DNA of 5,648 nt from Methanosarcina sp. UBA5 (GCF_002505485.1 NZ_DAVG01000106.1:1-5648); one strand, 5' to 3'. Positions 1 to 5,481 are shown, counted from the first letter of the stretch. Notes: generated from the sequence alone by a model not told the origin. Numbers and translations are program-made.

Positions 1-421
1 AGATCGCAGCCGAACGAAGGGCACCCTCAACAACTCCATCCATATCCTTTTTACCTACGTCATGGATACGCGGTCCATAGGCAATATTATCATAAATGGA
101 CATAGGAAAAGGATTGGGTTTCTGGAAAACCATACCTACCTGCTTCCGGAGTTCAACAACATCAACATCTTTTCCGTAAAGATTCCTACCTTTAATTGAA
201 ACTTTACCTTCAACCTTACAGTTTTTGATAAGATCATTCATCCTGTTTAAGCAGCGGATAAAAGTAGATTTTCCGCAACCTGAGGGACCTATAAGAGCAG
301 TTACGCTGTTTTTGGGGATCCGCATGGAGATATTATTAAGAGCCTGCTTTTCCCCATACCACAGATTTAAATTCTCAACAGATATCTGGGGCTGAGCTAC
401 GTTTTGAACAGCTTCAGTCAT
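1..421 (-). CDS. pstB: Phosphate ABC transporter ATP-binding protein PstB (partial, C-terminus outside window)
   Basis: ATPase subunit of the phosphate importer; it hydrolyses ATP on the cytoplasmic face to drive transport through PstC/PstA. The first 140 residues are in the window. Seen: an A-loop tyrosine (LWYG, Y22), the Walker A P-loop GPSGCGKST at 45-53, an RCLNRMNDL segment just after it, and the Q-loop VFQKPNPFPMSIYDN starting near residue 98. The QKPNPFP form of the Q-loop is characteristic of PstB among ABC ATPases. The signature motif, Walker B and H-loop lie beyond the window edge. The ATG at 421-419 is preceded by GAGGT (432-428) with 6 nt spacing, a good Shine-Dalgarno. It is the fourth gene of the pst operon, 45 bp after pstA. 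By known pst gene order phoU would be expected next, but that is outside the window. No damage is visible in the part shown. Confidence 0.96.
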   Translation of the reverse strand, partial: MTEAVQNVAQPQISVENLNLWYGEKQALNNISMRIPKNSVTALIGPSGCGKSTFIRCLNRMNDLIKNCKVEGKVSIKGRNLYGKDVDVVELRKQVGMVFQKPNPFPMSIYDNIAYGPRIHDVGKKDMDGVVEGALRSAAI

Positions 422-466
422 TTATGAACCTCAATTTTCACATATACATTAAAAATTATGAAAATG

Positions 467-1390
467 TTAAATTTTTACTTTTTGCCTGTAATGACTGCGG
501 ATCAAAACCGCAATGATATTCAAACCTAGCACGATAATCAACAAAACCAAGGCCGTCCCGTACTGAAGAGAGCGAGTTTGAGCGATGCTTGTCCCAGAAG
601 TGGCCAGCACAAAGAGATGATATGGAAGAGCCATGAACTGAGAATACATAGAGTCGGGCAGCCTTGGCAGGAAGTAAACGACACCTGTGAGGAGAATAGG
701 AGCTGTCTCCCCTGCAACCCTTCCAATGCTGAGAATAGAACCTGTAACAATTCCAGGAATAGCAGCAGGTAATACCACATGCTTGATAGTCTGCCATTTG
801 CTGACCCCGAGTGCAAGAGAGGATTCTCGATACTCTTTTGGAACTGCAATCAGGGCTTCCTGGGTAGAACGGATAATGACAGGAATAATCAGAAGAGAAA
901 GAGTAAGGCAGGACGACAATAAAGAAGAACCAAAATCAAAATATTTAACAAAAAGTGCCAGCCCAAAAAGCCCGAACACTACAGAAGGGGTTCCTGCAAG
1001 ATTGTTAATTGCCATTTCTATAATCCAGGTTGTGCGGTTTTCTACTGCATATTCGTTCAAGTAAACGGCAGCCATAATTCCCATAGGGAGAGCTACAGCC
1101 ATTGATCCTATTATCAAGAGAATAGTGCCTATAATCGCGGGATAAATTCCGCCTTCGGTCATCATCATACGGGGCATTTCAGTAAGGAACTCAATACTAA
1201 TTGCACTGTACCCATTGTACATAATATAAGCAAGGATAATTACTACAAATGCAGCTATTGCCACAGCTGAAAGGCTAAGAAGTGCAAAGGCAACTTTTTC
1301 ACTAGTTCTTGCATTCAGTCCCATACTTAGCCCACCTTGAACCCGAATAGATTTATGCTCATTTTCATTTACATTAGAACTTAATTCCAT
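467..1390 (-). CDS. pstA: Phosphate ABC transporter permease PstA
   Basis: One of the two membrane subunits of the phosphate importer. Counting from a possible TTG at 1396: a variable polar N-terminus (1-34), first membrane helix 35-60, a second hydrophobic block about 86-113, the INNLAGTPSVVFGLFGL segment at 130-146 typical of Pst permeases, the cytoplasmic coupling (EAA-type) loop from about 180 to 212 (VPKEYRESSLALGVSKWQTI, then LPAA), GRVAGETAP at 225-233, and a last helix near 285-301. About six membrane spans are expected. Start choice: the TTG at 1396 would overlap the pstC stop by 4 nt but has the Shine-Dalgarno almost on top of it. The ATG at 1390 has AAGGTGG (1404-1398) 7 nt upstream, so I use it (307 aa). 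A third candidate, ATG 1324, has a nearly identical site at the same spacing and would give 285 aa, beginning just before the first helix. See the repeat entry. Confidence 0.95.
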   Translation of the reverse strand: MELSSNVNENEHKSIRVQGGLSMGLNARTSEKVAFALLSLSAVAIAAFVVIILAYIMYNGYSAISIEFLTEMPRMMMTEGGIYPAIIGTILLIIGSMAVALPMGIMAAVYLNEYAVENRTTWIIEMAINNLAGTPSVVFGLFGLALFVKYFDFGSSLLSSCLTLSLLIIPVIIRSTQEALIAVPKEYRESSLALGVSKWQTIKHVVLPAAIPGIVTGSILSIGRVAGETAPILLTGVVYFLPRLPDSMYSQFMALPYHLFVLATSGTSIAQTRSLQYGTALVLLIIVLGLNIIAVLIRSHYRQKVKI

Positions 1391-1407
1391 GCTCAATCCA
1401 CCTTGAA
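1315..1407 (-). repeat. Imperfect direct repeat carrying two ribosome-binding-site/ATG pairs at the pstA start
   Basis: The segment 1381-1407 and the segment 1315-1341 match at 20 of 27 positions when offset by exactly 66 bp (22 codons, in frame); the core of ten bases at 1398-1407 and 1332-1341 is identical. Each copy contains AAGGTGG followed after 7 nt by ATG, so each could start translation. At the protein level the copies read IQGGLSMEL and VQGGLSMGL. The inner copy lies just before the first membrane helix of PstA and the outer copy overlaps the pstC stop. This looks like an old duplication of a translation start, leaving either an extended PstA or two usable starts. The alignment was done by eye. 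Confidence 0.55.
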
Positions 1408-2283
1408 TTTGTATCTTTTTTTGATCATATCTCCAATCAGGTTAATCAAGAAAGTTATAACGAAAAGCACAGTTCCAACTGCAAAAAGAGCATGAAAGTG
1501 AGCACTCCCCTGAGGGACTTCACCCATTTCAAGTGCAATTGTAGCAGTCATTGTCCTTACAGGGTTGAGAATGCCACCGGGAAAAGAAGGAATTACTGCA
1601 GTATTTCCTGTAACCATCATGAGTGTCATTGTTTCCCCTATAGCTCTTCCAACCCCAAGCATTACCGCCGCTGAGATTCCCGATAGAGCTGCAGGAACTA
1701 TGACCTTATATATAGTCTGCCATCTTGTAGCTCCCAGAGCGAGCGAACCCTGCTTGAGAGTACTGGGAACCGAGCTTATTGCATCTTCTGAGATGGTAAT
1801 GATTGTAGGAAGTGCCATAACTGCAAGCATAATGGAACCTGTAAGAGCGGTTTGCCCAGTAGGTAGATTAAGAGTATTTTGTATAAACGGAACAAGTATA
1901 ACAAGTCCAAAGAATCCGAATACAACAGAAGGAATCCCTGCCAAGATTTCAACAAAAGGTTTAAGGAACCCTGCAATCTTTGGTGGGGCAATCTCAGAAA
2001 TATAAATAGCACAAGCAATACCCAGAGGTACTGCAAAAATGATTGCTCCGGCAGTAACAAGAAGAGAACCTAAAAATAGAGGTAATAGCCCAAACTGCCT
2101 GTTTACTGATGTCGGGTACCAGAATTTTCCTGTGAGAAAGTCTAGAAGGGACGTGTCTTTAAAGAGAAGTAAACTATCCCTAAATAAAAAGATGCATATA
2201 AGGAGAAGGACAATGACCGTAAGGGCACTTACTGAGAAAAGCACCGATTCGATCGCCTTTTCCTTATAATTTCTGTCAAACAT
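1393..2283 (-). CDS. pstC: Phosphate ABC transporter permease PstC
   Basis: Membrane subunit that pairs with PstA to form the phosphate channel; 296 aa, a normal length for PstC. Seen: first helix about 14-34; a soluble loop with FWYPTSVNRQFGLLPLFLGSLL (split around residues 54-75) that is typical of PstC; a helix about 69-95; EILAGIPSVVFGFFGL at 112-127; a helix about 149-165; the coupling loop for PstB about 172-199 (KQGSLALGATRWQTIYKV, then PAA); GRAIGETM at 212-219; and a last helix about 265-286. The C-terminus KKRYKFKVD is basic and cytoplasmic by the positive-inside rule. The ATG at 2283-2281 has AAGGGA (2293-2288) a few bases upstream. It follows pstS by 28 bp and its TGA stop abuts the pstA start, so the two permeases are probably translationally coupled. 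The frame is intact. Confidence 0.96.
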   Translation of the reverse strand: MFDRNYKEKAIESVLFSVSALTVIVLLLICIFLFRDSLLLFKDTSLLDFLTGKFWYPTSVNRQFGLLPLFLGSLLVTAGAIIFAVPLGIACAIYISEIAPPKIAGFLKPFVEILAGIPSVVFGFFGLVILVPFIQNTLNLPTGQTALTGSIMLAVMALPTIITISEDAISSVPSTLKQGSLALGATRWQTIYKVIVPAALSGISAAVMLGVGRAIGETMTLMMVTGNTAVIPSFPGGILNPVRTMTATIALEMGEVPQGSAHFHALFAVGTVLFVITFLINLIGDMIKKRYKFKVD

Positions 2284-2311
2284 ATTTTTCCCTTGAACCT
2301 TTTAAAAATTG

Positions 2312-3256
2312 TTACTTTTTTAATGGAATATACCCGATTGTACTCACAATTTTTTGCCCGTCCTCACTCCTCACAAAGTCGATGAATTCCTTTGTAAGAC
2401 CTGAAGGTTCACCATTGGTGTAGAAGTAAAGAGACCTTGAAAGTGGATATGAACCATTAAGTATACTTTTGGCAGTTGGAGCTACAGAGCCGTTTCCAGC
2501 ATCCAGACTAAGGGCTTTTACACTGCTGTCGAGATACGCAAAACCAATGTATCCTATTGCATTAGTGTTCTGAGTTACTTCAGAAACTACTCCACCAGTA
2601 GCAGGCTGAGTAAGAGCATCAGGTCGGTATTCATCGCCTTTCAAAACGTCTTTCTGGAAGTCTTTATACGTTCCGGAACTGGTATCTCTAGAAATAACTG
2701 TTATTGGCTTGTCTTCACCACCGACTTCCTTCCAGTTGCTGATGCTTCCATTGTAGATACCGCGAAGCTGGTCAAAAGTAAGGTTAGAAACAGAATTAGA
2801 AGGATTTACAACAACTGTAATACCGTCATAGGCAACAGTAGTTTCTACAGGATTAACGCCATTTTTCTTAGCGGCTTCAGTTTCATTAGCATCAATTTCT
2901 CTGGATGCGGTAGCAATATTTACTTCACCGTCAATGAGCGCAGCAATTCCAACACCGGATCCGCCTCCAGTGACTGTTATGCTTTTCCCAGAGTTCTTAT
3001 TCATAAATTCTTCAGCTTCAGCCTGTGCAAGAGGCAGAACTGTATCAGATCCTTTCAAAGAAATGCTCTGCACTTCACCAGAAGTAGCTCCCTGTGGTGC
3101 TTCTGCAGCAGTGGTTTCCTGCACGGGAGCTTCTGAAGAGGTTTCCTGAGCTGGGGAAGAACCTCCCTTATTCTTTTCAGCACATCCAATTCCCAAAAAC
3201 ACCAGTCCGATTACTAACAATAAAAGAACTGAGTAAGTTTTTAATTTATCTACCAT
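2312..3256 (-). CDS. pstS: Phosphate-binding lipoprotein PstS
   Basis: High-affinity phosphate-binding protein that delivers phosphate to PstC/PstA at the outer face of the membrane; 314 aa. Seen: a lipoprotein-type signal peptide (KLKTYSVLLLLVIGLVFLGIG, residues 4-24) ending at C25, the likely lipidation site; a flexible linker rich in S, E, T, A and P (about 26-62); then the PBP-like domain. Phosphate-contact motifs of the family are visible: KGSDTVLPLA at 68-77, GGGSGVGIAALIDG at 97-110 followed by ATASREI (115-121), and SRDTSSGTYKDF at 189-200. It ends in YIPLKK as many archaeal and Gram-positive PstS proteins do. The ATG at 3256-3254 has AAAGGAGC upstream (AGGAG at 3271-3267, 10 nt spacing). 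As first gene of the operon it should be the most strongly expressed. The frame is intact. Confidence 0.96.
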   Translation of the reverse strand: MVDKLKTYSVLLLLVIGLVFLGIGCAEKNKGGSSPAQETSSEAPVQETTAAEAPQGATSGEVQSISLKGSDTVLPLAQAEAEEFMNKNSGKSITVTGGGSGVGIAALIDGEVNIATASREIDANETEAAKKNGVNPVETTVAYDGITVVVNPSNSVSNLTFDQLRGIYNGSISNWKEVGGEDKPITVISRDTSSGTYKDFQKDVLKGDEYRPDALTQPATGGVVSEVTQNTNAIGYIGFAYLDSSVKALSLDAGNGSVAPTAKSILNGSYPLSRSLYFYTNGEPSGLTKEFIDFVRSEDGQKIVSTIGYIPLKK

Positions 3257-3266
3257 GTCAAAGACG

Positions 3267-3271
3267 CTCCT
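3267..3271 (-). promoter_or_regulatory. Ribosome binding site of pstS
   Basis: AGGAG on the minus strand (within AAAGGAGC), 10 nt before the pstS ATG. It is the strongest Shine-Dalgarno match in the operon and fixes the pstS start. Confidence 0.7.
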
Positions 3272-3345
3272 TTAAATAAATATGACTAATCAACAATTTA
3301 CATACATTAACTGAGTGTACCGTATAACGCATAATAGATAAAAGA

Positions 3346-3363
3346 AATATATAAAGATTCTCA
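3346..3363 (-). promoter_or_regulatory. Likely TATA box/BRE of the pst operon
   Basis: On the minus strand the sequence reads TGAGAATC then TTTATATAT, a good match to the archaeal box A (TTTATATA at 3355-3348) with a purine-rich BRE-like stretch just upstream. Archaeal start sites lie about 25 nt downstream of box A, which predicts a start near 3322-3328 and a leader of about 70 nt before pstS. A second TATA-like stretch lies farther upstream near 3438-3446. No mapped start is available, so the choice is inferred. Confidence 0.5.
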
Positions 3364-3426
3364 ATATACTCTATAGGGAATTAGTAATCCATTATAAACA
3401 TATACCTAAGTAAGATCTAATATAGC

Positions 3427-3436
3427 TACTATAGTA
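3427..3436. repeat. 10-bp perfect palindrome upstream of the pst promoter
   Basis: TACTATAGTA is its own reverse complement and lies about 75 nt upstream of the proposed pst TATA box. A related CTATAG occurs at 3371-3376, nearer the promoter. It could be half of a regulatory region for phosphate control, but in such AT-rich DNA short palindromes arise by chance. Confidence 0.25.
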
Positions 3437-3524
3437 AATATATAAATTTGAAATTAGGCTAGCAAAGTAGTCATAGCATACTTTGACTTCAAATAGGTTT
3501 ACAATAAAAAGAAAATATTTTTTT

Positions 3525-3545
3525 TAGATATTATAACAATATCTA
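3525..3545. repeat. Inverted repeat, 8-bp arms, 5-nt loop
   Basis: TAGATATT, a loop ATAAC, then AATATCTA, preceded on the plus strand by a run of T. The T run is on the wrong side for a plus-strand hairpin terminator and becomes a run of A after the hairpin on the minus strand. Its role is unknown; the stem is entirely A/T apart from one pair. Confidence 0.3.
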
Positions 3546-3577
3546 TCGTGATTCTTATATAGAAATGGGAAAACTAT

Positions 3578-3694
3578 ATGTACAAGATAAGAATATCATT
3601 GATTAGTAGCGTGGGAACAGAAATATACGAACAGACCCTACATGCTATCAGCAAGAAATTAACTAACTATCCCATGTTACTTCTTTTACAGTGA
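3578..3694 (+). CDS. Possible small protein of 38 aa, doubtful
   Basis: An ORF starting MYKIRISLISSVG and ending MLLLLQ (ATG 3578-3580, TGA 3692-3694). The sequence looks somewhat protein-like, but I recognise no family and there is no good Shine-Dalgarno. A TATA-like TTATATA lies at 3555-3561, rather close for a standard start, and a T-rich stretch at 3709-3727 could end a transcript. It is equally likely to be chance or a gene relic. I list it because nothing else explains this part of the spacer. Confidence 0.18.
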   Translation: MYKIRISLISSVGTEIYEQTLHAISKKLTNYPMLLLLQ

Positions 3695-3708
3695 ACCAGT
3701 AGCTCAAA

Positions 3709-3727
3709 TCTCTTCTTTTTCTTTTTT
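3709..3727 (+). terminator. T-rich tract, possible archaeal intrinsic terminator
   Basis: A nearly pure pyrimidine stretch with runs of five and six T on the plus strand. Archaeal RNA polymerase often terminates at oligo-T without a strong hairpin. It would serve only if the small ORF just upstream is transcribed, so support is weak. Confidence 0.2.
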
Positions 3728-3739
3728 GGATGGCAATAA

Positions 3740-3753
3740 GTCAACAAGTTGAC
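3740..3753. repeat. Short inverted repeat, 6-bp arms
   Basis: GTCAAC, two bases, GTTGAC: a perfect dyad with a short centre, inside the possible repeat or relic at 3667-3829. It resembles a protein-binding dyad in form, but there is no promoter clearly placed next to it. Confidence 0.25.
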
Positions 3754-3906
3754 ATCTTCAAGATTTTCGCGTAATTGCGTTTTGCACCTCAATTCTCATG
3801 AAGCTCCTTTTGAGTTTTCTCGCAGGTTAGTTTTTGAATACAGATTCAGCTAAACAAAAGAATACTCAAAGAAAGAATCTCATCTAGGCTTAGAGAATTT
3901 AATCTT

Positions 3907-3923
3907 GTATATAGAGAATATAC
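3907..3923. repeat. Inverted repeat, 6-bp arms, ahead of the phosphoesterase promoter
   Basis: GTATAT, AGAGA, ATATAC. It lies about 30 nt upstream of the proposed TATA box near 3952. Its A/T-only core makes chance occurrence plausible. Confidence 0.2.
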
Positions 3924-3950
3924 TTATATTATTAATCTCTTTTTTTCTTT

Positions 3951-3986
3951 CATATATATTGACTAAATCGAATAACTATATCTATA
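3951..3986 (+). promoter_or_regulatory. Likely promoter region of the metallophosphoesterase unit
   Basis: Two TATA-like elements are present: CATATATATT at 3951-3960 and ACTATATCTATA at 3975-3986. With the usual spacing of about 25 nt these predict starts near 3980 and near 4005. The second would fall within the inverted repeat at 3993-4014, which would then work as an operator at the start site. I cannot decide between them from sequence alone. Confidence 0.4.
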
Positions 3987-3992
3987 ACTCTG

Positions 3993-4014
3993 TGACTTCT
4001 AATTCTAGAAGTCA
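3993..4014 (+). promoter_or_regulatory. 9-bp inverted repeat, likely operator or leader hairpin
   Basis: TGACTTCTA, loop ATTC, TAGAAGTCA: a perfect 9-bp dyad with a 4-nt centre, the best inverted repeat in the window and richer in G/C than its surroundings. It lies just downstream of the TATA-like boxes and 33 nt before the phosphoesterase reading frame. It could bind a dimeric regulator at the start site or fold as a short stem-loop in the leader. No T run follows, so it is not a terminator. Confidence 0.45.
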
Positions 4015-4034
4015 AAACGTGAATAAATAAGACA

Positions 4035-4040
4035 GAGGAA
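4035..4040 (+). promoter_or_regulatory. Ribosome binding site pointing to a lost or unusual start at 4047
   Basis: GAGGAA ends 6 nt before ATC at 4047-4049, which is the ideal distance for a start codon there. It lies about 57 nt before the first ATG of the frame (4098), too far to serve it. The site therefore supports a start at 4047 in the functional ancestor. Confidence 0.55.
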
Positions 4041-4046
4041 TAAGAT

Positions 4047-4790
4047 ATCAGAAAAATAGTACATATTTCAGACATTCATTTCTCAGAGGCATATTATATG
4101 CCTGAGATTGCAGATTCAATGCTTGAAAACATAAACAGGAACTCTCCGGATATTGTAATAATCACCGGCGACCTTACTGAGAATGGACTTGCAGCCGAGT
4201 ATAATGGAGCAAAGAAATTTATTGATAGGATTGAATGCAAAAACAAGGTGATAGTTCCAGGAAACCATGATTCGAAAAATGCTGGTTACCTCTTTTTTGA
4301 GGATCTTTTCAAAACCAGATCAACTTTCGGGCACTTTGGTGAAGTCACTGTTGTAGGGCTTGATTCTTCCCAGCCAGAACTTGACGAAGGACATATCGGA
4401 AGGGAGAATTACAGCTGGATAGAGAACACTTTTTCAGTAAATGGTTTCAAAATTTTTGCTCTGCATCACCACCTTATTCCAATTCCCAGAACTGGCAGAG
4501 GAAATAATGTACTTGTAGATGCGGGAGACGTTTTGGAACTCCTGGACCGTTCAGGTGTGAACCTTGTGCTCTGTGGGCACTGGCATATCCCCTGGGTCTG
4601 GAGATTAAACGACATGCTCGTCATCAGTGCGGGAACTGTCTGCTCTTCTAAAGTTCGTGGAAAAATATCTCAATGTTACAACTTGATTGAGGTTGATGCG
4701 CCAGAATCCGATTGCAAACGTTGGCATTTGCAAGTTTACAGAATTTTCTTTAGAGGAGAAAAAGAGAGGGTTGTTGATAGTATAATATAA
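4047..4790 (+). CDS. Calcineurin-type metallophosphoesterase, start codon apparently ATC
   Basis: A dinuclear-metal phosphohydrolase of the class that includes CpdA-like phosphodiesterases; the substrate cannot be told from sequence. Read from 4047 it has 247 residues and all the family metal motifs in order: SDIHF (D9, H11), TGDLTENG (G41-D42), PGNHDS (N73-H74), ALHHH (140-142) and CGHWH (177-180). There is no signal peptide or membrane helix, so it is probably cytoplasmic. Start problem: the frame is open from 4044, but it has no ATG, GTG or TTG before 4098. Starting at ATG 4098 would remove the D-x-H motif and leave 230 aa, a product unlikely to bind both metals. The codon at 4047 is ATC, 6 nt after GAGGAA, followed by RKIVHISDIHF, exactly how such proteins begin after their Met. 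A single G-to-C change of ATG explains it. The gene is thus silenced, read from a rare start, or misread. The arsenate reductase relic follows by 32 bp. Confidence 0.85.
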   Translation: MRKIVHISDIHFSEAYYMPEIADSMLENINRNSPDIVIITGDLTENGLAAEYNGAKKFIDRIECKNKVIVPGNHDSKNAGYLFFEDLFKTRSTFGHFGEVTVVGLDSSQPELDEGHIGRENYSWIENTFSVNGFKIFALHHHLIPIPRTGRGNNVLVDAGDVLELLDRSGVNLVLCGHWHIPWVWRLNDMLVISAGTVCSSKVRGKISQCYNLIEVDAPESDCKRWHLQVYRIFFRGEKERVVDSII

Positions 4791-4822
4791 TTTATTTAAG
4801 ACAGGTTACAAAAGAGAACCAG

Positions 4823-5359
4823 ATGCAGCTAAAAGAGAGGATTAAAGCCAACGAAATCTTCTCGGGTATTCCTAATCTTCCGAAATCCGGATACAGGAAA
4901 AAAAGAAGATTCTCTTTCTGTGTTACCCATAACTCGGCTAGGTCACAGATGGCAGAAGGTCTTTTAAGGGCTATTTATGGAGATCGATCGATACGAGGCT
5001 TACAGCGCCGGCGTTGAGGCCACATCTGTTATCCTCACGCTGTTATAGTCATGAAGGAAATCGGCATCGATATTTCCAATCAGCGCTCTAAAACTCCACA
5101 GGAATTCCAGGATACTATATTTGATCTAGCGGTTATGGTCTGCGATCGGGCTAAAGTGGCCTGCCCTATTTGCAGTACAAATCTACAGCTTCCGACTAAA
5201 TCTCCAAAAGCAAGAGAGGTAATTCACAAAAGTTTTGAGGATCCTGCTGTGGCTGTGGGGTCAGAGGAAGAGCAACTCATAGTTTTCCGGCGAGTCAGAG
5301 ATGAAATAAAAGATTGGATCTTGCAGACATTTGAGAAATTTGAAGGCTGCCAAATATAA
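4823..5359 (+). pseudogene. arsC: Arsenate reductase (thioredoxin-coupled, LMW-PTP fold), disrupted by several small indels
   Basis: Intact relatives reduce arsenate to arsenite using a P-loop cysteine and two more cysteines. The frame from ATG 4823 stops at TGA 5015-5017 and resumes in the same frame to TAA 5359. Four small changes explain it. (1) The A7 run at 4898-4904 seems one A short: one frame over, the DNA gives KKKILFLC. (2) An extra T near 4924 turns the expected CTHNSAR (C-x5-R loop) into a wrong-frame CVTHNSAR with C-x6-R spacing. (3) GATC is doubled at 4982-4990, pushing the conserved YEAYSAGVEATSV out of frame. (4) One base is missing near 5030, after which NPHAVIV-like sequence returns to frame. 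Downstream features survive: IGIDISNQRSK, VCD and ACP cysteines, SFEDP, and EEEQLIVFRRVRDEIKDW. The first 25 or so residues before the KKK form an N-terminal extension. Net length change is +3. As written it should not give active enzyme. Confidence 0.82.
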
Positions 5360-5481
5360 GGGGAATATATTTGACTGCTGCCAAACAGATAGATATCCAA
5401 TGATTCTTACAGGCAAGGGAGGCCTATAATTTATAACTTAGTTCCTTAAATCTCATTCTGACAAAAAGGGGTAGTGGGGCT
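5360..5481. other. Spacer between the arsenate reductase relic and the glycosyltransferase
   Basis: It holds no ORF of note. GCTGCCAAA occurs twice, at 5346-5354 (end of the relic) and 5377-5385, a 9-bp direct repeat 31 bp apart. No hairpin with T run marks the end of the upstream unit. Confidence 0.4.
5425..5436 (+). promoter_or_regulatory. Likely TATA box of the glycosyltransferase gene
   Basis: TATAATTTATAA lies about 45-57 nt before the ATG at 5482. A start about 25 nt downstream would fall near 5455-5460 and give a leader of roughly 25 nt. This suggests the glycosyltransferase is transcribed apart from the phosphoesterase unit. Confidence 0.4.

Larger units (their letters stand above)
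3667..3829 (-). repeat. Possible dispersed repeat or degraded gene relic in the spacer
   Basis: This stretch is less AT-rich than the DNA around it. On the minus strand a frame stays open for 42 codons (3795-3667) with protein-like content (ELRCKTQLRENLEDVN near its start, then LLTYCHP and a lysine run) and no ATG start. The same frame continues upstream through one stop with NLRENSKGAS, so LREN occurs twice. An AAAGGAG site with ATG at 3799 opens only a 13-codon frame (MRIEVQNAITRKS). This suggests either a relic of a longer gene or a copy of a short interspersed repeat of the genome. I cannot name the element. Confidence 0.28.

Noticed and set aside
456..849. Minus-strand ORFs of 113 and 103 codons overlapping pstA
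   Set aside because: They are other-frame readings of pstA, whose own frame carries clear family motifs; their proteins are low in sense and have no motif.
578..1064. Plus-strand ORFs of 64 and 125 codons antisense to pstA
   Set aside because: Antisense shadows of a well-supported permease gene, without ribosome sites or recognisable domains.
1492..2269. Plus-strand ORFs (60, 146, 64 and 76 codons) and a 94-codon minus-strand ORF over pstC
   Set aside because: All lie within the intact pstC frame and have no features of their own; long antisense ORFs are common opposite hydrophobic membrane genes.
2934..3279. Plus-strand ORFs of 71 and 61 codons antisense to the pstS N-terminus
   Set aside because: Shadows of the pstS signal peptide and the S/T/E/A-rich linker.
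3280..4040. CRISPR array, tRNA or other structured RNA in the long spacer
   Set aside because: No regularly spaced repeats and no cloverleaf or G/C-rich fold were seen; the repeats present are short, isolated and AT-rich.
4098..4790. Metallophosphoesterase starting at ATG 4098
   Set aside because: It lacks the D-x-H metal motif encoded just upstream and has no ribosome site; the homologous frame continues to 4047.
5015..5017. TGA in the arsenate reductase as a selenocysteine codon or readthrough site
   Set aside because: The 12 codons before it are out of frame with the family sequence, and the position does not match a conserved cysteine; an indel explains it better.
5051..5359. A separate 102-codon gene starting at ATG 5051
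   Set aside because: Its sequence is the C-terminal part of the arsenate reductase, in the same frame as the first part; there is no ribosome site in front, so it is a fragment.
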